A DNA stretch of 36,826 bases from Myxococcales bacterium (GCA_011526095.1 WYBA01000124.1:1-36826), one strand, 5' to 3'. Counted from the first letter of the stretch, positions 15,955 to 23,826 are shown. Translations and numbers: made by a program. The notes: generated by a model not told the origin, from the letters alone.

Positions 15955-17351
15955 CGCTCGATCGGTCCGAGATCCGGCGCGGCCCCAACGACGCGCGGGT
16001 TGCCGAGGAGGTCGCGGTCGAGGCCGGGCACGACCTCGCCGGCGTCGCGCGTCGGGCTGTCGGCGGCGGGCGTCCAGTCGTCGTCGAGGCGCGGGTCGGC
16101 GGCGAGGTTGGCGGCGCCGAGGCCGTCGGCCTCGAGTCGCGCGAGGTCGGCGACGTCGTACAGCGTGCCCTGGCGGTCGAGGAGTTGATCGCCGGCGTCG
16201 CCGAACAGGTTGTGGCGCAGCGACACGTCCGCGCCGGAGGGGACGAACAGTCCGCCCGCGGCGTTGGCAACGAAGATCGAGTCGACGATCTCCAGCTCGA
16301 CCGGCGCCTCGGGCGTGTCGTAGGCCCACGTCCCGACGTAGCCGGTGCCGGCCGGATCGTGGCCGGTCACGAGCACGTGGGCGTAGCGGTAGCGCCCGCC
16401 CTCGGCGCCGACGAGCGCGGCGTCGGCGCCGCTGCCGTCGACGACGCTGTCGAGCACGTCGCCGCCGCGCCACAGCTTGATGCCGTTGCGGCCGACGCCG
16501 AGGACGCGGGTCGCGAGCACGACGACGTCGTCGGCCTTGGTGTCGACGCCGTCGGCTTCGGCGTTCTCGACGCTGACGTCGACCACGGCGATCTGCCGGC
16601 CGTCCTCGATCGCGAACGCGTAGGCCCCGCTGGTCGCGGCGCCGCGGCGACCGGTGATCCGCGTGCGCTCGACCCACCAGTGCGCGCAGGGCCCGGCGTT
16701 GCACGACACGCCGAGGTCGGCGCCGTCGACGACGACGTCGAGCAGCAGCAGCCCGTCGACGGTCGGCGGGCGGCCCGTCGCGCCCTGGTTGTCGCCGTAG
16801 GCGACGATCCCCTCGCGGAACGCCCCGGTGGCGGCCTCGATCGTGGTGCGCTCGATCGTGATCGCGCGCCGCGTCTCGCCGACGTCGCCCTCGATCGCGA
16901 TCCCGACCTCGAACCCACGCAGCGTGACGCCCTCGAGCACCGCGCCGTCGCCGCGCAGCGAGATCCCATACTTCTGGCCGGGCGCGGCCTGCACGACCAC
17001 GAGGCCGCCGTCGGCGGCCCGCAGGCACACGTCGTCGACCTCCCACTCCAGCGCGTAGGGCTCGGCGGCGCGCTCGGTGTACGTGCCCGGGGCGACGCGC
17101 AGCGTGGTCCCGGGCGCCGCGGTCGCGAGCGCCTCGGTGATCGACTGCGGCGCGGCGACGTCGACGACGGTCGTGCCCGCGCACGCTTCGCTCGCCGGGC
17201 GCGGGAAGTCGTCGATCTCGAGCGGGACGAACGTCGGCAGCGCGCGCGGCCCGACGACGTCTGTGGGCGCGGCGGCGTCGGGCGCGGGCGGCGACTGCGA
17301 GCCGCCGCAGGCCGCGATGGCGAGGAGCAGCGCGGGCGATCGCCAGGTCAT
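15948..17351 (-). CDS. Lipoprotein with right-handed beta-helix (pectate-lyase-like) fold
   Basis: Encodes 467 residues. The signal peptide ends in a lipobox AIAAC (Cys15), followed by a Gly/Ser/Pro/Ala linker. The body carries parallel beta-helix turns (ITEALATAAPGTTLRVAPG, VLEGVTLRGFEVGIAIEG, VVDVSVENAEADGVDTKADD, VVLATRVLGVGRNGIKLW). These are typical of secreted carbohydrate-binding or carbohydrate-cleaving repeat proteins. It ends with the characteristic DRDLLGNPRV tail and DLGPIERW. No catalytic residues can be assigned by eye. The TGATAGCGT box before the ATG supports this start. It is the first gene of a coupled pair with the downstream propeller gene. Confidence 0.85.
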   Translation of the reverse strand: MTWRSPALLLAIAACGGSQSPPAPDAAAPTDVVGPRALPTFVPLEIDDFPRPASEACAGTTVVDVAAPQSITEALATAAPGTTLRVAPGTYTERAAEPYALEWEVDDVCLRAADGGLVVVQAAPGQKYGISLRGDGAVLEGVTLRGFEVGIAIEGDVGETRRAITIERTTIEAATGAFREGIVAYGDNQGATGRPPTVDGLLLLDVVVDGADLGVSCNAGPCAHWWVERTRITGRRGAATSGAYAFAIEDGRQIAVVDVSVENAEADGVDTKADDVVVLATRVLGVGRNGIKLWRGGDVLDSVVDGSGADAALVGAEGGRYRYAHVLVTGHDPAGTGYVGTWAYDTPEAPVELEIVDSIFVANAAGGLFVPSGADVSLRHNLFGDAGDQLLDRQGTLYDVADLARLEADGLGAANLAADPRLDDDWTPAADSPTRDAGEVVPGLDRDLLGNPRVVGAAPDLGPIERW

Positions 17352-17357
17352 GAACGC

Positions 17358-17363
17358 ACGCTA
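17358..17363 (-). promoter_or_regulatory. Candidate extended -10 element (TGATAGCGT)
   Basis: TAGCGT ends 6 nt before the ATG at 17351 and is preceded by TGA, giving an extended-type box. It falls in the leaderless-type position. Confidence 0.5.
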
Positions 17364-17376
17364 TCACCGCGCGGGT

Positions 17377-17544
17377 TCACAGCGTCGTCGTGCGCGGGCA
17401 GCCGACGGTGGGGCTGGGGCAGAGCTGCAGGACGCTGCACACCACCGACCACGCGGCGCCGCCTTGTGCGGCGGGCGTCTGCGATGGTGCGAGCGCGCGG
17501 AGAGTCTGGCACTTGAGAGTCAGCTTCCGGTGGGGCTTGATCAT
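17377..17544 (-). CDS. Putative RiPP (class I lanthipeptide-like) precursor peptide
   Basis: Encodes 55 residues from the ATG at 17544. The N-terminal half has the basic leader signature RKLTLKCQTLRAL (residues 6-18), then QGG at 27-29, a double-glycine cleavage site. The C-terminal 26 residues (30-55) look like a core peptide: three Cys (36, 42, 49), three Ser and four Thr, ending in TTT-Leu. The leader KLTLKxxTLRxL...GG is shared by many small precursors annotated as class I lanthipeptide-like in Myxococcota. A partial AGGG Shine-Dalgarno lies 5-8 nt upstream, inside a hairpin. No LanB, LanC, protease or ABC transporter gene is in the window, so it would be an orphan needing enzymes encoded elsewhere. 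An ordinary shadow frame is the alternative, but the leader match argues against it. The rest of 17352-17728 holds no other gene. Confidence 0.7.
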   Translation of the reverse strand: MIKPHRKLTLKCQTLRALAPSQTPAAQGGAAWSVVCSVLQLCPSPTVGCPRTTTL

Positions 17545-17547
17545 GCA

Positions 17548-17584
17548 CCCTGCTCGAGCAAGGGAGGTGCCAGCCCGTGGCACC
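17548..17584 (-). promoter_or_regulatory. Two inverted repeats in the 5' leader of the precursor gene
   Basis: An imperfect 16-bp palindrome (17548-17563, core TGCTCGAGCA) overlaps the AGGG Shine-Dalgarno of the 17544 start and could sequester it. A perfect 7-bp inverted repeat GGTGCCA-N5-TGGCACC lies just upstream (17566-17584). Either could act as an mRNA structure or protein site; this is an inference from sequence alone. Confidence 0.45.
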
Positions 17585-17728
17585 ACCCATGTGGCGGAAA
17601 CCACGGCGTGGCTCGCCTCGGAGCGTGACCGTGTCCGAGACACGTCGTGCGCGCTCTGTCGGACCTCGCGGGCCCGGTCGCGGGCGCGTGAACGCGGCGC
17701 GCGCGCGCACGCCGTCCCCCGGCCGTCG

Positions 17729-18283
17729 CTAGCCCAGCGGCTTGGCCAGGTAGATCGCGCCCTCGCCCGGCATGTACGAGCCGTAGTAGCGCGTGTCGGC
17801 GCCGCACAGCGCGTAGCCGAGGCGCTCGTAGGCGCGGACGCCGGGGACGTTGACGTTGCTCGTCTCGAGCCAGACGTGGGTCGCGCCCGCCTCGCGCGCG
17901 TGCGCCTCGACGCGGTCGAGCAGCGCGCGGCCGACGCCGCGGCGGCGCCACGCCGGCTGGACGTAGAGGAACCACAGCACGCAGCGCTCGTGCCACGGCT
18001 CGTACCCGGCGGCGGCGAAGCCCTGGACGGCCGGCGCCTCGCCGGGCTCGCCGGCGACGGCGACCCAGCCGTGGCGCCAGCTCGCCCATGGCGCGAACAC
18101 CTCGTCGATCGCGTAGCGCTTGGTCAGCGGGCGGTCGAGCGCGCGCTCGACCAGCTCGATGCCGCGCGCGGCCGTGACCAGCTCGAAGACCGTGTCCGTC
18201 TCGAACGCCGTGTCGATCGCCTCGACGGCGGCGCGGTCGCGGTGCCGGTCCAGGGGCCGGAGCTCGATCGCCACGGGCGCCAC
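17729..18283 (-). CDS. GNAT-family N-acetyltransferase
   Basis: Encodes 184 residues from the GTG at 18283, chosen because a TATCTT hexamer ends 6 nt upstream. The acetyl-CoA binding motif A is clear: YVQPAWRRRGVGRALLDRVE, followed by AREAGATHVWLETSN and GVRAYERLGYALC, the motif-B region. This is a typical full-length GNAT domain with no extra domains. The substrate cannot be read from sequence: candidates include small amines, antibiotics or protein N-termini. It stands alone, followed downstream by the RiPP precursor gene in the same orientation. Confidence 0.88.
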   Translation of the reverse strand: MAPVAIELRPLDRHRDRAAVEAIDTAFETDTVFELVTAARGIELVERALDRPLTKRYAIDEVFAPWASWRHGWVAVAGEPGEAPAVQGFAAAGYEPWHERCVLWFLYVQPAWRRRGVGRALLDRVEAHAREAGATHVWLETSNVNVPGVRAYERLGYALCGADTRYYGSYMPGEGAIYLAKPLG

Positions 18284-18289
18284 GGCCGA

Positions 18290-18295
18290 AAGATA
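18290..18295 (-). promoter_or_regulatory. Candidate -10 element (TATCTT), leaderless-type position
   Basis: TATCTT on the minus strand ends 6 nt before the GTG at 18283, supporting that start for the GNAT gene. Confidence 0.5.
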
Positions 18296-18407
18296 CCGCG
18301 CGGCGTGTGGTCGCGGCGCGCGCCAGGCCCGGGCCGAGAACTTGCCGGTGCCGGCCTGCCGGTCGATGCTCCCGCTGAAACGTCGTTCATCCACACCGGG
18401 AGACAAC

Positions 18408-19349
18408 ATGAAGGGCATCGTCGCGATCGTGGGACTGTCGACCCTGTGCCTCGCCGCTCCGGCGGCGAGCGCGCAGGATGAGGACGAGGACATGGCCGAC
18501 CCGTGCGAGGGCGGGGAGGTCATGGAAGGAGACGCCGAGGCCGCGCCCGAGGACGGTGAGGCGAGCGGGGACACGGCCGAGTCGGCGCCGACGGCCGAGG
18601 GTGATGGGGCGGCCGCGGGAGACGCGCCGCCGATGATCACGCCCAAGGGCAAGATCGCCGTCGACGTCGCGGTCGGCGTGAACCTGTCGTCGGACGCGGT
18701 CGCCAAGCCGCTCTCGATCCTGCCCGACGTGTTCTACGGGGTGGCCGACAAGCTCGAGGTCGGCCTCGCGCACAGCGCCTATGCGATCGAGGGCTTCTGG
18801 GGCGAAGGGCGCGGCGGCGGCCTGTGCCTCAGCGGCGAGGACAACGGCTGCGCCAAGGCCTACGACGGGCCGATCGGTCTGCTGGCGCGCTTCGGGCTCA
18901 TGGCGGGCGATCTGGAGCTCGCCGCCGACGGCGGCGTGGTGATCCGTCATCTCTCCGACCCGATGATGGCCGGCATCAAGGTCGGCGTCCGCGGCCGCAA
19001 GATGATGGACAAGCTGGCGATCCTGTTCGCGCCGAACATCTACATCGGCCTGACCGAGCGCGACGCGGGCAACAAGGAGTACCTGGCGGTCCCGGTCGGC
19101 GTGATGTACGCCGTCAACGCGCAGCTGCGCGCCGGCGTCCAGACCGGCATCCAGGGCCCGCTCGATGGCTTCGGCGACGGGTTCGCGATCCCGATCTCGC
19201 TCGGCGCGATGTACGGGATCAACGACAAGATGTCGGCCGGCGCCTCGTTCACGCTGCACCGCGTGACCGGCGGCTCGCCCGAGGGCGTCGAGGGCCCCGG
19301 CGCGGCCGACCTGCGCGGGCTCGGCCTCTACTTCAGCTGGCACAACTGA
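18408..19349 (+). CDS. Outer-membrane beta-barrel-like protein
   Basis: Encodes 313 residues. A strong GGGAG Shine-Dalgarno (18398-18402) fixes the ATG. A Sec signal (about residues 1-21, ending ASA) is followed by a strongly acidic low-complexity linker (about 22-80, Glu/Asp/Ala/Gly). From about residue 85 the sequence shows alternating amphipathic strands (KIAVDVAVGVNLSS, KLEVGLAHSAY, ILFAPNIYIGLTE, AVPVGVMYAVN, GLGLYFSWHN) ending in an aromatic-rich strand, typical of a small outer-membrane barrel. Two Cys lie in one loop (GLCLSGEDNGC). No specific porin family is recognised. The acidic linker may bind metal ions. Confidence 0.8.
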   Translation: MKGIVAIVGLSTLCLAAPAASAQDEDEDMADPCEGGEVMEGDAEAAPEDGEASGDTAESAPTAEGDGAAAGDAPPMITPKGKIAVDVAVGVNLSSDAVAKPLSILPDVFYGVADKLEVGLAHSAYAIEGFWGEGRGGGLCLSGEDNGCAKAYDGPIGLLARFGLMAGDLELAADGGVVIRHLSDPMMAGIKVGVRGRKMMDKLAILFAPNIYIGLTERDAGNKEYLAVPVGVMYAVNAQLRAGVQTGIQGPLDGFGDGFAIPISLGAMYGINDKMSAGASFTLHRVTGGSPEGVEGPGAADLRGLGLYFSWHN

Positions 19350-19403
19350 CCGGCCACGATCGTCCGTCGCCGAAGCGCGTCGCGCGTCGCGCCGCGCCCG
19401 TCG

Positions 19404-20126
19404 TCACTCGACCGTGATCGCGATGACGCCGTGCGCGGCGTCGGCGACGGGCGTGTGGTCGTTGTTCATCAGCATCAGGTGCAGCGCGTGCTCGCCGGGC
19501 GTCGCGGTCGACGGGATCTCCGCGAGGATCGAGGTGCTGTAGCCGGTGGCCAGAGTCTCGCTGTCGCCATCGAACGCGAGGTGGTAGTGGCCATGGCCCT
19601 CGGCCGGCGCGCCGCCGGGCGCCTCGAGCGTGAAGTTGCCGACCTCGACGTTGACCGAGATCGTGCCACCGGGCACGGTCGTGGTGTCGGCCATCGACGG
19701 CGCGATGCACGGCGTCGCGGCGACGTCGACCTCGACGACGCCGTGCGCGGCGCCGTCGATCGGCGTGTGGTCGTCGTGCATCAGCACGACGTGCAGCTCG
19801 TGGGTGCCCGGCGTGGCGGACGCGGGGATCGGGACATCGACGCTCGACGCCCAGCCGGCGACGAGCGGGTTGCCCGAGTCGTCGTGGAAGTAGACGTGGT
19901 AGTGGCCGTGGCCGTCGTGGACCTCGCCGTCGTGCGGCTCGCCCAGCTCGACGCCGTCGGCGTGGATCTCGAGGCGCGCGGTGCCGGCGCACGCGACCGA
20001 GGCGCTGGCGATCGACGCGTGGGCGGCGGGGCCGTCGCCGCCCTCGCCGTCGACGCCCCCCACGGTGCAGGCGCCGCCGAGGACAGCGGCGGTGATGGCG
20101 ATGGCGGTGTTCGGGGTCGAGCGCAT
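19404..20126 (-). CDS. His-rich lipoprotein with two tandem repeats
   Basis: Encodes 240 residues. The ATG at 20126 has a perfect GAGGAGG Shine-Dalgarno 5 nt upstream. The lipobox is LGGAC (Cys20). The mature protein is two copies of one domain, about 104 residues apart. Each contains HGHYH (about residues 72 and 176), a G-W/Y-A/S turn, ATPGxHxLHxxLM, and DHTP followed by AAHGV. The repeats resemble the DUF4399-type His-rich fold of secreted proteins. The conserved His clusters suggest metal binding, but the function is unknown. Confidence 0.82.
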   Translation of the reverse strand: MRSTPNTAIAITAAVLGGACTVGGVDGEGGDGPAAHASIASASVACAGTARLEIHADGVELGEPHDGEVHDGHGHYHVYFHDDSGNPLVAGWASSVDVPIPASATPGTHELHVVLMHDDHTPIDGAAHGVVEVDVAATPCIAPSMADTTTVPGGTISVNVEVGNFTLEAPGGAPAEGHGHYHLAFDGDSETLATGYSTSILAEIPSTATPGEHALHLMLMNNDHTPVADAAHGVIAITVE

Positions 20127-20338
20127 CCGGTCCTCCTCGGCGCGACGGCGGCGCGGGCGCTCCATGCGCCGCGCCGCCTCGGCTCGCGAGGCCGGGCTAC
20201 AGCACCCAGCGTGCCGGCGCGCGCCGCTGCGAGTTCCGGTGGGTTACGTGCGCGCGGCGCCGTCCGCCGGGGACGGCCGTCTCCACCGATCGGCGAGCCC
20301 CGGCACGGTCGCTGGCCCGCGCGGCCGGCGCCAGGGGT

Positions 20339-20344
20339 GATACT
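20339..20344 (+). promoter_or_regulatory. Candidate -10 element (GATACT), leaderless-type position
   Basis: GATACT ends 6 nt before the ATG at 20351. It is a weaker match than the TANNNT boxes but has the same spacing. Confidence 0.4.
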
Positions 20345-20350
20345 CGCCCC

Positions 20351-20755
20351 ATGGCACGCATCACCGGCATCGGCGGCGTCTTCTTCAAGGCGCGCGGGGA
20401 TCACAAGGCGCTGGCGGAGTGGTACGCGCGACACCTCGGGCTCGCGCTCGAGCCGTGGGGCGGCGCGATCCTCAAGTGGCCCGAGGACACCTCGGACGAT
20501 CGCGGCATCACCGTGTGGAACCTCGCGGCCGCCGACAGCCAGTGGTTCAGCCCGAGCGGCTCGAGCTTCATGATCAACTACCGCGTCGACGACATGGACG
20601 GACTGCTCGCGCAGCTCCGCGCCGGCGGCGTCGAGGTCGTTGCGGGGCCCGAGACGCACGAGAACGGCGTGTTCGCGTGGATCATGGATCCCGAGGGCAA
20701 CAAGGTGGAGCTGTGGCAGCCGATGGCGTGGGACGACGCGCGCAAGCCGGCGTAG
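20351..20755 (+). CDS. VOC-fold (glyoxalase/bleomycin-resistance-type) protein
   Basis: Encodes 134 residues, one VOC domain. Typical elements are seen: ITGIGGVFFKARGDHKALAE at the start, WYARHLGLAL, the middle strand ITVWNLAAADSQWFSP, and the end MDPEGNKVELWQP. The last of these is the hallmark of the second half (the Glu is a metal ligand in metal-binding members). The fold covers glyoxalase I, dioxygenases and antibiotic-binding proteins; no further assignment is possible by eye. There is no signal peptide, so it is cytosolic. The metalloprotease gene follows 27 bp downstream with its own promoter-like box. Confidence 0.85.
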   Translation: MARITGIGGVFFKARGDHKALAEWYARHLGLALEPWGGAILKWPEDTSDDRGITVWNLAAADSQWFSPSGSSFMINYRVDDMDGLLAQLRAGGVEVVAGPETHENGVFAWIMDPEGNKVELWQPMAWDDARKPA

Positions 20756-20770
20756 CCGACCCCGGCGCGC

Positions 20771-20776
20771 TACGCT
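20771..20776 (+). promoter_or_regulatory. Candidate -10 element (TACGCT), leaderless-type position
   Basis: TACGCT ends 6 nt before the GTG at 20783, in a 27-bp gap between two co-directional genes. It may therefore give the second gene its own promoter. Confidence 0.5.
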
Positions 20777-20782
20777 GCGCGC

Positions 20783-21379
20783 GTGCGCCTCGCCACGCTC
20801 GCCCTCGCCGCCGCGCTGCCGTTGCTCGTCGCCGCCACGCCGGTCGAGCTCGCGATCCACGTCGCGGTGGATGACGCCGGCGCGCCGGTCGCGGACGCGG
20901 CGTGGCTCGACGAGCAGGTCGGGCTCGCCGCGCAGCACCTCGCCGGCGCGGACGTCGAGCTGACGTGGCGCGACGCCGGGGACGCGCTCGCCACCGGCGA
21001 CGTCGACAGCGTGGCGGAGCGCGACGCGCTCGCCGCGCACGCGGGCGATCGCGCGGTCGTCCACGTGTTCGTCGTGCCGCGGCTCGCCGACAAGGACGTC
21101 GAGGGCGCGTGGCTCAGCGGCGTGCACTGGCGCTACGGCGGCGGCGCGCGCCGGCAGCAAGGGCGCCGCTACGTGATCCTGTCGCGCGAGGCGCGCAGCG
21201 CGCACGTGCTCGCGCACGAGCTCGGCCACTTCTTCGGGCTGGCGCACACCGACACCGCCGATGGCCTGATGACCAGCGGCGGCCAGCGCGGCGGCGAGCC
21301 CTCGCTCGACGCCGGCCAGCTCCGCACGGTGAAGCGCAAGGCGCGCGCCTGGGCCAAGCGCGCCCGGCGCTCGCGCTGA
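20783..21379 (+). CDS. Secreted zinc metalloprotease of metzincin type
   Basis: Encodes 198 residues from a GTG. A Sec-type signal (about residues 1-19, ending AAT) is followed by a small catalytic domain. The zinc signature HELGHFFGLAH is present (His145, Glu146, His149, His155), followed by Met163 in DGLMTS, which fits the Met-turn of metzincins. The domain is short, about 170 mature residues, without a recognisable propeptide, as in small archaemetzincin- or snapalysin-like proteases. The basic tail (KRKARAWAKRARRSR) is unusual. The substrate is unknown. The stop abuts the convergent lipoprotein gene. Confidence 0.85.
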   Translation: MRLATLALAAALPLLVAATPVELAIHVAVDDAGAPVADAAWLDEQVGLAAQHLAGADVELTWRDAGDALATGDVDSVAERDALAAHAGDRAVVHVFVVPRLADKDVEGAWLSGVHWRYGGGARRQQGRRYVILSREARSAHVLAHELGHFFGLAHTDTADGLMTSGGQRGGEPSLDAGQLRTVKRKARAWAKRARRSR

Positions 21380-21688
21380 CTACTGCTTGAACGGGTACTT
21401 GGCCAGGCAGTCACCCAGGTCCTGGGTCTTCTTCGCCGGCTCGGCGCACTTCACCAGCGCGACCGAGCCGCTCTTGAGGCACATGTCCTTGGCGTAGTCC
21501 TTCATGTTCGCCGGGTTCGCGCCGATCTCGATCGTCTTGGCGGCGTAGGCGTCGCACTGGGCCTCGGTCGGCGTCGCCGTCTTGTCGGCGTCGCTGATCG
21601 CGGGGCCCTTCTTCCCTTCGTCCTTCTTGCCGCAGCCGACGAGCGCGGCGGTGATGAAGCTGGCGAGCACGATGGAGCGCAGGCGCAT
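21380..21688 (-). CDS. Small Cys-containing lipoprotein, unknown
   Basis: Encodes 102 residues. A perfect AGGAGG Shine-Dalgarno 4 nt upstream fixes the ATG at 21688. The signal peptide ends in a lipobox LVGC (Cys19), followed by a Lys/Glu-rich linker (GKKDEGKKG). The mature domain carries four further Cys (AQC, DMC, VKC and GDC), spaced so that two disulfides could form, in a helical pattern (IEIGANPANMKDYAKDMCLK). No family is recognised. It is convergent with the metzincin gene, to which it is directly adjacent. Confidence 0.75.
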   Translation of the reverse strand: MRLRSIVLASFITAALVGCGKKDEGKKGPAISDADKTATPTEAQCDAYAAKTIEIGANPANMKDYAKDMCLKSGSVALVKCAEPAKKTQDLGDCLAKYPFKQ

Positions 21689-21823
21689 GAGTCCTCCTGA
21701 TGGGCGTGTGGTCAACGCGCGCCGCGCCCCCGCGCGCCGCGCGCTCGCAGGATATCCGAGCGCGCGCGGCGGGCGCCAGGTCCGGGCGCGGCGCGTGGAC
21801 GCGACGCCGCGTGTGCGCACCGG

Positions 21824-21829
21824 TAGGAT
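21824..21829 (+). promoter_or_regulatory. Candidate -10 element (TAGGAT)
   Basis: TAGGAT ends 11 nt before the ATG at 21841, allowing a leader of only a few nucleotides. Confidence 0.45.
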
Positions 21830-21840
21830 GCGCCCGTCCG

Positions 21841-22794
21841 ATGCTGCTCCACCACGCCCCGCACGCGAGCCCGACCCCGTCGGCGCGGCGGCTCGTGGCC
21901 CTGGCGTACCTGCTGGGCGCGGGCACGATGCTCGGGCTGTCGATGAACCTCGCGCGCGGCGCCGCGGACGTGGGCGTCACGCCGTTCGCGCTGCTGACCT
22001 GGGCGTGCGTCGGCGCGACGGCGGTGCTGGGCGCGCTGGCGGCGTGGCGCCGGACGCTCCCGCCCGTGCGCCGCGCGACCGTCGTCTACGCCGCGGTCGC
22101 CGGCCTGATCGGCGTGGTCGGGCCGAACCTGATCTTCTACGCGGCGATCCCGCACGTGACCGTCGGCGTCGTGGCGCTGGCGCAGGCGCTGCCGCCGCTG
22201 CTGACCTACGTCGCGGCGCTCGCGCTGCGGATGGAGCGGTTCGATCGCGTGCGGGCGGCCGGCGTGGCGTGCGCGCTCGGCGGCGCGGCCGTGCTCGCCG
22301 CGCGGCAGGTGTCGGCGCCCGACGCGCCGCTGGGGTGGCTGGCGGCCGTCGTCGCCGGGCCGGTGCTGATCGCGGCGGGCAACGTCTACCGGACGCGGCG
22401 GTGGCCGCCCGGCTGCGCCGCCGAGGGGCTCGCGCCGGCGGCGCTCGGCGCGGCCACGGTGATGCTGGTCGGGGCGAGCGCGCTGCCGTCGCTGTCGCTG
22501 GCGGTGCCGGTCGATCGCGTCGAGCCCGCGCTGCTGATCGTCGCGCAGGCCGGGTGCCTGTCGCTGATGTACCTGCTGTTCTTCGCGCTGCAGCGCGCCG
22601 GCGGCCCGGTCGTGGTGAGCCTGCTCGGGCCGGTGGGCGCGGTCGTGGCGGTGCCGGTCGCGCTGCTCGCGCTGGCCGAGCCGGCGCCGCGCGGGCTCGC
22701 GCCCGCGGCCGCGCTCGTCGCGGTCGGCGTCGCGCTCGTCGCGCACGGCGGCCTGGTCGCGGCGCGGCGCGAGGCGGCGGCGCGCGCTGGCTGA
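21841..22794 (+). CDS. EamA/DMT-family transporter (ten transmembrane segments)
   Basis: Encodes 317 residues. There are ten hydrophobic segments of the drug/metabolite transporter superfamily, in two EamA-type halves. The first starts LVALAYLLGAGTMLG and carries a P-N-L-I-F-Y membrane segment; the second includes VSLLGPVGAVVAVPVALLAL. These proteins are inner-membrane exporters of amino acids, nucleotides or other metabolites. The substrate cannot be read from sequence. The start is supported by the TAGGAT box upstream. It converges on the MDR oxidoreductase gene. Confidence 0.88.
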   Translation: MLLHHAPHASPTPSARRLVALAYLLGAGTMLGLSMNLARGAADVGVTPFALLTWACVGATAVLGALAAWRRTLPPVRRATVVYAAVAGLIGVVGPNLIFYAAIPHVTVGVVALAQALPPLLTYVAALALRMERFDRVRAAGVACALGGAAVLAARQVSAPDAPLGWLAAVVAGPVLIAAGNVYRTRRWPPGCAAEGLAPAALGAATVMLVGASALPSLSLAVPVDRVEPALLIVAQAGCLSLMYLLFFALQRAGGPVVVSLLGPVGAVVAVPVALLALAEPAPRGLAPAAALVAVGVALVAHGGLVAARREAAARAG

Positions 22795-22809
22795 CCGGGG
22801 TCGCCTGGC

Positions 22810-23826
22810 TCAGATCAGCCGGACGAGCTGCTTGCCGAGGTGCGCGCCGCGCAGCATGCCGAGGAACGCGGCGGGCGCGGCGTCGAGGCCGTCGGCGATC
22901 GTCTCGTGGTAGCGCAGCTCGCCGCGCGCGACGAGCTCGCCGAGCTCCGCGAGCGCCGCCGGCCACTCGCCCATGTGCTCGCTGATGATGAAGCCCTCGA
23001 CCTTCATGCGGTTGATCAGCAGCAGCTGCGGCGCGGCGAGCGGGATCGGCGCGCCGTTGTAGCCGGCGATCATCCCGCACAGGGCGACGCGGGCGAACGC
23101 GTTGGCGCGGCGCAGGACGGCGTCGAGCACGACGCCGCCGACGTTCTCGAAGTCGCCGTCGATCCCGCCCGGGCACGCCTCGCGCAGCGCGGCGGCGAGC
23201 GCGTCGACGTTCGGGTGCGCCTTGTAGTCGACGCACGCGTCGAACCCGAGCTCCTCGACGACGTGCCGGCACTTGTCAGGTCCGCCGGCGATGCCGACGG
23301 CGCGCGCGCCGCGCCGCTTCGCGAGCTGACCGACGACGCCGCCGACCGCGCCGCTCGCCGCGCTGACGACGACGGTCTCGCCCGGCTTCGGCGCGATGAT
23401 CTTCGTCAGCCCGTACCACGCGGTGACCCCGGGCATCCCGACCGGGCCGAGGTAGGCCGAGAGCGGGACGCGCGAGGTGTCGAGCTTGCGCACCTCACCG
23501 CGCGCCGGCGTCGCGACCGAGTAGAGCTGCCAGCCGCCCATGCCGACGACGTGGTCTCCCACGGCGAGCGCGGGGCTGCGCGACGCCACGACCTCGCCGA
23601 CGGTGCCGCCGAGCATCACCGCGTCGAGCGGCTGGGCCGCGGCGTAGCTCTTGCCCTCGTTCATCCGGCCGCGCATGTACGGATCGAGCGACAGGTAGTG
23701 GTGGCGGACGAGGACCTGGCCGTCGCCGGGCTCGGGCAGCGGAGCCTCGACGATCCGGAAGTTGGCCTCGGACGGCTCGCCCGTGGGGCGCGACGCGAGC
23801 AGGACCTGGCGGTTGGTGGGCGGCAT
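22810..23826 (-). CDS. NADP-dependent MDR oxidoreductase (CurA / leukotriene-B4 dehydrogenase type)
   Basis: Encodes 338 residues. The N-terminal catalytic domain has SLDPYMRGRMNEGKSYA, as in zinc-free MDR enzymes of the prostaglandin reductase/curcumin reductase group. The nucleotide-binding motif AASGAVGGVVGQLAKRRGA (about residue 157 on) belongs to the NADPH Rossmann fold. It ends GKQLVRLI, as is common in the family. It would reduce alpha,beta-unsaturated ketones or aldehydes with NADPH in the cytosol. It is divergent from the 23874 gene, with only 47 bp between them. Confidence 0.9.
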   Translation of the reverse strand: MPPTNRQVLLASRPTGEPSEANFRIVEAPLPEPGDGQVLVRHHYLSLDPYMRGRMNEGKSYAAAQPLDAVMLGGTVGEVVASRSPALAVGDHVVGMGGWQLYSVATPARGEVRKLDTSRVPLSAYLGPVGMPGVTAWYGLTKIIAPKPGETVVVSAASGAVGGVVGQLAKRRGARAVGIAGGPDKCRHVVEELGFDACVDYKAHPNVDALAAALREACPGGIDGDFENVGGVVLDAVLRRANAFARVALCGMIAGYNGAPIPLAAPQLLLINRMKVEGFIISEHMGEWPAALAELGELVARGELRYHETIADGLDAAPAAFLGMLRGAHLGKQLVRLI

